Positions 50,892-53,915 of a DNA stretch of 53,915 nt are shown piece after piece; the stretch's first letter is position 1, and every line of letters begins with the position of its first letter. The position numbers were made by a program, and so were the translations under genes. The DNA comes from Paenibacillus mellifer (lineage in GTDB: Bacteria; Bacillota; Bacilli; Paenibacillales; Paenibacillaceae): contig NZ_JALPRK010000030.1 in assembly GCF_023195895.1 (NCBI RefSeq), forward strand, positions 1 to 53,915, given 5' to 3'. A model generated the notes under the pieces. It was not told where the DNA came from. It made no database searches and saw only the letters and a program-made list of their open reading frames with translations.

Positions 50892-51392
50892 GTGATCAAA
50901 ATCAGAGAAGCGGTAGCGGGGGATTTGCCGGACCTGCTGGCCATTTATAACGAGTCGGTGCTGAACTCCGCGGCCACGTTTGACTTGGAAGAGCAGACGC
51001 TAAAACAACGGAGGGTCTGGTTCAACAACCACGGCGGGCGGTTTCCGCTGATCGTGGCGACGGTGCAAGGGGAAGTGGCCGGCTATTGCAGCCTGAGCCC
51101 GTTCCGGGCGAAACCGGCTTATGCCCATTCGGCCGAGCTGTCGGTGTACCTCGCGGCCAAATTCCGCGGCCAAGGCATCGGATCCGCTCTGACCGCCGAA
51201 ATTTTGCGCCGTGCCGAAGCGCTGGGGTTCCACACCGTCATCAGTTGCGTGGTTAGCGGCAACGAAACCAGCCGCAAGCTGCACGAGAAGATTGGCTTTG
51301 AGCACATCGGTTGTTTCAAGGAAGTGGGGCGCAAATTCGGGAAATGGTGGGACGTCCATTTCTATCAATATTTTACGGGCGCCGGCCATTAA
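50892..51392 (+). CDS. GNAT N-acetyltransferase (phosphinothricin/YwnH-like)
   Basis: This 166-aa acetyltransferase has the GNAT acetyl-CoA binding pattern FRGQGIGSAL (around residues 90-99, Q/RxxGxG/A), preceded by SAELSVYLAAK and followed by VVSGNETSRKLHEKIGFEHIGCFKEVGRKFGKWWD. This is the arrangement of phosphinothricin (glufosinate) and methionine-sulfone acetyltransferases. The physiological substrate is not known. The start is GTG at 50892, which has GGAGGAG at 8 nt; the overlapping ATG at 50890 is out of frame. It converges on the permease gene. Confidence 0.87.
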   Translation: MIKIREAVAGDLPDLLAIYNESVLNSAATFDLEEQTLKQRRVWFNNHGGRFPLIVATVQGEVAGYCSLSPFRAKPAYAHSAELSVYLAAKFRGQGIGSALTAEILRRAEALGFHTVISCVVSGNETSRKLHEKIGFEHIGCFKEVGRKFGKWWDVHFYQYFTGAGH

Positions 51393-51436
51393 GCCGACGC
51401 CCGATCGATAAGCCCTATTCCCGGCCGGCTAACGGC

Positions 51437-52759
51437 CTATTTTCGCTGCATATAGTAGTAGATCGGCAGTCCGATCAGCGTGATCCCGATCCCGATCAAG
51501 GATTGGAGCGGGCTGCTGATGATGGTGCTTCCCAGAATGTATACCCCGCCTACGATACCGACCAGCGGCGTCAAAGGGAACAGCGGCACGCGATACTGCC
51601 CTTTTGGAGAGGTTGCGTTTCTTCGCAGCAGAAACACGCCAAACACGCCCATGGTGAAAAAGATCCACAACACGAAAATCAACAAGTCGGTTAACGTATC
51701 AAACGTCCCCGAGAAGATATAAATGACCGCCAACGTCCCTTGGAAAATCAGCGCATTGGCCGGCGTCTGAAACTTCGGATGGATTTTGCGGAATAGTGCG
51801 GAAAAAGGAATTTCTCCTTTCTCGCCCATGGCCTGCGGAACCCGCGCCGCCGTCATCAGGTAACCGTTCAGCGCGCCAAGCACGGAGACGATAATCCCCG
51901 CGGTGATGAACATTCCTCCGCCGCCGCCGAACAGCGCTTCGGCCGCATCCGCGCCGGGAGCTTTGGAGCTGACGATCGCATCATAAGGCAAGATTTGAAA
52001 TATCGCCAGGTTGACCAAAACATACACGCAGATGACGAAAATCACGCCGATGGAGATTACTTTAGGCAGCGTTTTTGCCGGATTTTTGATTTCGCCGGCC
52101 ATGTTGGTCACGCCGATCCAGCCGTCATACGCCCACAGCGTCCCCAGCACCGCTACGCCGAAGCCCGCGCCGGTGGCTGCCCCATGGATTCCCGAGAATC
52201 CAGGTGCCGAGCCGGTGAACAGGCCAAAGCCGATGATGCCGACGATCGGGATCAATTTGCCGACCGTAGCCAGCGTTTGAATGACGCCGCCGTATTTGGT
52301 GGAAACAACGTTCATCGCCAAGATAAAAGCAAGGATCGCTACGGCGAGCAGCTTTTGCTCGAACCCGTCCATCGGGATAAAATACCCGGAATACGAAGCG
52401 AACGCGATGGCTAAAGCCGCCACGGACGCAGGATAGGAAATCACCGTTTGCACCCATCCCAGCAAAAAGCCCACCGTATTACCGTATAGCTCGCCAAGAT
52501 ACGTATACAAACCGCCGGATTTGGGAATCGCGGAGGCGATTTCCGCCACAGACAATGCCGAAGCCAACGTGATGATGCCCCCCGTCACCCATGCCAGCAG
52601 ACTCATCCAGGGAGAACCGGCATGGTTTAGCACGATCCCTGGTTTCAGGAAGATCCCCGATCCGATAATGACGCCGACTACAATGGCGAGGGCTTCGACG
52701 AAATTCACCGTTTTTCGGATGGGCCGGTGTTCTTGCTGTCCTTGCTCGATTGATTTCAT
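51437..52759 (-). CDS. Amino acid permease (APC superfamily, LAT/SteT-like)
   Basis: This 440-aa transporter has 12 hydrophobic helices. The conserved GVIIGSGIFLKPGIVL stretch (28-43) is the APC helix 1 substrate-binding loop, and ISYPASVAALAIAFASY fits the LAT group, for which Bacillus SteT (serine/threonine exchanger) is the reference. Substrate likely neutral amino acids, by inference. ATG at 52759; the ribosome site (AGGAATTGAG) is weak. No terminator of note separates it from the convergent GNAT gene. Confidence 0.88.
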   Translation of the reverse strand: MKSIEQGQQEHRPIRKTVNFVEALAIVVGVIIGSGIFLKPGIVLNHAGSPWMSLLAWVTGGIITLASALSVAEIASAIPKSGGLYTYLGELYGNTVGFLLGWVQTVISYPASVAALAIAFASYSGYFIPMDGFEQKLLAVAILAFILAMNVVSTKYGGVIQTLATVGKLIPIVGIIGFGLFTGSAPGFSGIHGAATGAGFGVAVLGTLWAYDGWIGVTNMAGEIKNPAKTLPKVISIGVIFVICVYVLVNLAIFQILPYDAIVSSKAPGADAAEALFGGGGGMFITAGIIVSVLGALNGYLMTAARVPQAMGEKGEIPFSALFRKIHPKFQTPANALIFQGTLAVIYIFSGTFDTLTDLLIFVLWIFFTMGVFGVFLLRRNATSPKGQYRVPLFPLTPLVGIVGGVYILGSTIISSPLQSLIGIGITLIGLPIYYYMQRK

Positions 52760-52890
52760 AAGTCGTTCTCAATTCCTTCTGGTTGTCTTATTTTCGTAAC
52801 TGGGAAGCTGGTCCGCAAATTACCGCATCATTATACTGTACCGGCTTTTCTTAAGCAATCGATTTTTTGTGAAAAAAAGAACAAATCGGT

Positions 52891-52919
52891 TTGCAATCCC
52901 CCGCTTTTTCCCGTACATA
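52891..52919 (+). promoter_or_regulatory. Possible promoter of the cupin gene
   Basis: TTGCAA (52891-52896) and TACATA (52914-52919) are 17 bp apart, about 75 nt upstream of the cupin ATG. The -10 is only 4/6. Confidence 0.35.
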
Positions 52920-52992
52920 TAAACTCGAAGTCGAACATAGATATCCAGTAGAAGTGATAGCGCCTATACGTAGGAAAGGCAGGGAAATAACC

Positions 52993-53703
52993 ATGGCGGT
53001 TTCTTACATGGATTTCGCGTCACCCAACGCACAGTTCTCGTTCGACGTCAATCGGAACACGACGGTAATGAAGGATCAACGCAACTTCATTAACGAATTG
53101 TCCATCCATCAGTTAAATACGCTCGGGAATATGTCGTTTCTGGATACTTACCTGGACAAAGGCAATGTCATCGAAATGCATATTCACCAAAACGCCTCCG
53201 AGCTTGTGTACTGCCTGTCGGGGGAAGTCGTCGTCTCCATCATCAACCCGTTCACCAAAGAGCTGCGGCATTATCCGAACCGCCCCGGCCAGGCGACAAG
53301 CGTACCGCAGGGGTGGTGGCACTACGATACCGCGACCATGGACGGAACGCGTTTCCTGGCAATTTTTGATCAGCCGATTCCGGAGATCATCCCCGCATCC
53401 GATATGCTCCGATTGACTCCGCCCGAAGCGTTCGCGCATACCTATTGCCTGGATGTCGACAAGGTTCGGGAAGCGTTCGCTCCGCTCAATCAAACGGTGA
53501 TCATTGGTCCGCCGCGGGGCTGTCATCAGGAAAACCAACAAGCCCCTTACCCTAATCCGCAGCAGGCTTATTCCCCGCATTCCAGCCATCCGCCCTATAA
53601 CCAGGGATACGGGCTGCGGGCCTACCAGCAGAGCGACGGCAACCCCCGCCGCCCTCAGGTCATCGGAAACGGTTGGGCCCATTTATACCACGATGGACCA
53701 TAA
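52993..53703 (+). CDS. Cupin-domain protein with Pro/Gln/Tyr-rich tail, 236 aa
   Basis: This protein has a cupin fold centred on residues about 55-115. MHIHQNASELVYCLSGEVVV carries a H-X-H...E metal-binding set, and SVPQGWWHYDTA carries the third His. After about residue 180 comes a low-complexity tail rich in Pro, Gln, Tyr, Ser and His, ending at DGP. Such tails occur in spore-coat proteins, but nothing here proves that. ATG at 52993 follows AGGCAGGGA; a longer open frame upstream is unlikely to be translated. Enzymatic role unknown; the residue set is compatible with metal binding. Confidence 0.75.
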   Translation: MAVSYMDFASPNAQFSFDVNRNTTVMKDQRNFINELSIHQLNTLGNMSFLDTYLDKGNVIEMHIHQNASELVYCLSGEVVVSIINPFTKELRHYPNRPGQATSVPQGWWHYDTATMDGTRFLAIFDQPIPEIIPASDMLRLTPPEAFAHTYCLDVDKVREAFAPLNQTVIIGPPRGCHQENQQAPYPNPQQAYSPHSSHPPYNQGYGLRAYQQSDGNPRRPQVIGNGWAHLYHDGP

Positions 53704-53800
53704 GTTCAGATAACGGCGCGAAGAATCAAAAGAGGCTGTCCCAAAAGGTAGTTAATTTACCTACTAAGGGATTGAGAAGTGCCTTTGATTGAAAAAAATT

Positions 53801-53824
53801 GACCAGGTGAGTTCATACCTGGTC
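53801..53824. terminator. Bidirectional terminator at the transposase end
   Basis: GACCAGGT / ACCTGGTC around an 8-nt loop overlaps the transposase stop, with T-runs on both strands. Confidence 0.75.
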
Positions 53825-53915
53825 GATTTTTTTTGTTTTTTGGCTTAGTTGCCCAACTTTCAGTAGATTGTGGGCAAGGGAAAGCCACCCGACCTCAAGG
53901 CTTACTTTGGATAAT
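53813..53915 (-). CDS. IS1182-family transposase, C-terminal fragment
   Basis: On the minus strand, the frame from the window end to TGA at 53813-53815 reads LSKVSLEVGWLSLAHNLLKV, followed by GQLSQKTKKIDQV. The block W-x-S-L-A-H-N-L-L-K is typical of the C-terminus of IS1182/IS4-type transposases, which hold the conserved (D)DE core further upstream. Only 34 codons are visible, so intactness cannot be judged. Confidence 0.65.
   Translation of the reverse strand, partial: LSKVSLEVGWLSLAHNLLKVGQLSQKTKKIDQV

Larger units (their letters stand above)
53731..53915 (-). mobile_element. End of an IS1182-like insertion sequence (partial)
   Basis: The sequence AGAGGCTGTCCCAAAAG at 53731-53747 looks like the terminal inverted repeat of an IS1182-type element. 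Inside it, a transposase C-terminus runs off the window end on the minus strand. The other end and any target-site duplication are outside the window. Confidence 0.65.

Noticed and set aside
51381..51440. Long GC-rich inverted repeat between GNAT and permease genes (GGCCGGC arms) as terminator
   Set aside because: The arms are about 50 nt apart with no U-tract, so a terminator cannot be supported.
1..53915. CRISPR array, tRNA, rRNA or prophage genes
   Set aside because: None found. The periodic arrays were considered as CRISPR but have short degenerate palindromes, no conserved repeat of 24-37 nt and no cas genes nearby.
1..53915. Known riboswitch or T-box upstream of any gene
   Set aside because: No conserved riboswitch core or T-box antiterminator sequence was recognised in the leaders of cshA, csp, hemE or the MATE gene; the hairpins seen are simple.

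Overview
The window looks like a chromosomal segment of a low-to-mid GC Gram-positive spore former of the Paenibacillus type. This rests on gene content and signals. There are strong AGGAGG ribosome sites and frequent TTG starts. A coproporphyrin-type hemE-hemH-hemY operon, a tetraprenyl-curcumene synthase (YtpB family) and a squalene-hopene-type cyclase are present. There are DUF1048/PadR/ABC modules and an RRNPP-type peptide-sensing cassette. No rRNA, tRNA, CRISPR array or prophage was seen. The species itself is inferred, not proven.

Layout. 1-6.2 kb: DEAD-box helicase cshA (minus) with a long leader, a YitT membrane protein, a 68-aa orphan, a secreted glycosidase-like protein and a MATE pump. 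6.2-9.1 kb: a four-unit hairpin array, then pfkA behind the terpene synthase gene. 9.2-14.1 kb: an MFS transporter, a nitroreductase, a squalene-cyclase-repeat protein, a VOC protein coupled to a WYL regulator, and a cold-shock protein. 14.3-19.1 kb: two small genes, oligoendopeptidase F with two plausible in-frame starts, and a tightly overlapped lapA-like / M42 peptidase / phosphodiester glycosidase operon. 19.3-20.9 kb: an HTH-TPR-like regulator whose stop codon overlaps the start of a previously unlisted 39-aa secreted-peptide gene. 20.9-24.3 kb: ABC exporter genes and a PadR/DUF1048 operon sharing a promoter-proximal motif. 24.4-29.1 kb: MarR gene coupled to a 1404-aa double-ASKHA 2-hydroxyacyl-CoA dehydratase activase homologue. 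29.1-36.7 kb: a second kind of repeat array, a MATE pump with an attenuator-like leader, another hairpin array, and a five-gene operon (CapA, GDPD, FAH, DUF92, ABC-F). 36.9-40.5 kb: the haem operon. 40.6-50 kb: an MFS gene, two TetR/SDR modules, an alanyl-tRNA editing protein and the hopene-type cyclase. 50-53.9 kb: a nuclease-like protein, a GNAT acetyltransferase, an amino-acid permease, a cupin, and the end of an IS1182-like insertion sequence running off the window.

The most interesting elements are: (1) the receptor/propeptide cassette at 19331-20900, which has the layout of Rap-Phr/NprR/Alo quorum-sensing pairs; (2) two arrays of ~26-bp imperfect palindromes repeated four times with a ~52-nt period, and a third four-unit array with an unrelated motif and the same ~51-nt period; (3) the two strong start sites of the oligoendopeptidase F gene, predicting an exported and a cytosolic form; and (4) the sesquarterpene pair (synthase plus cyclase) carried on one segment, with the synthase apparently co-transcribed with phosphofructokinase.
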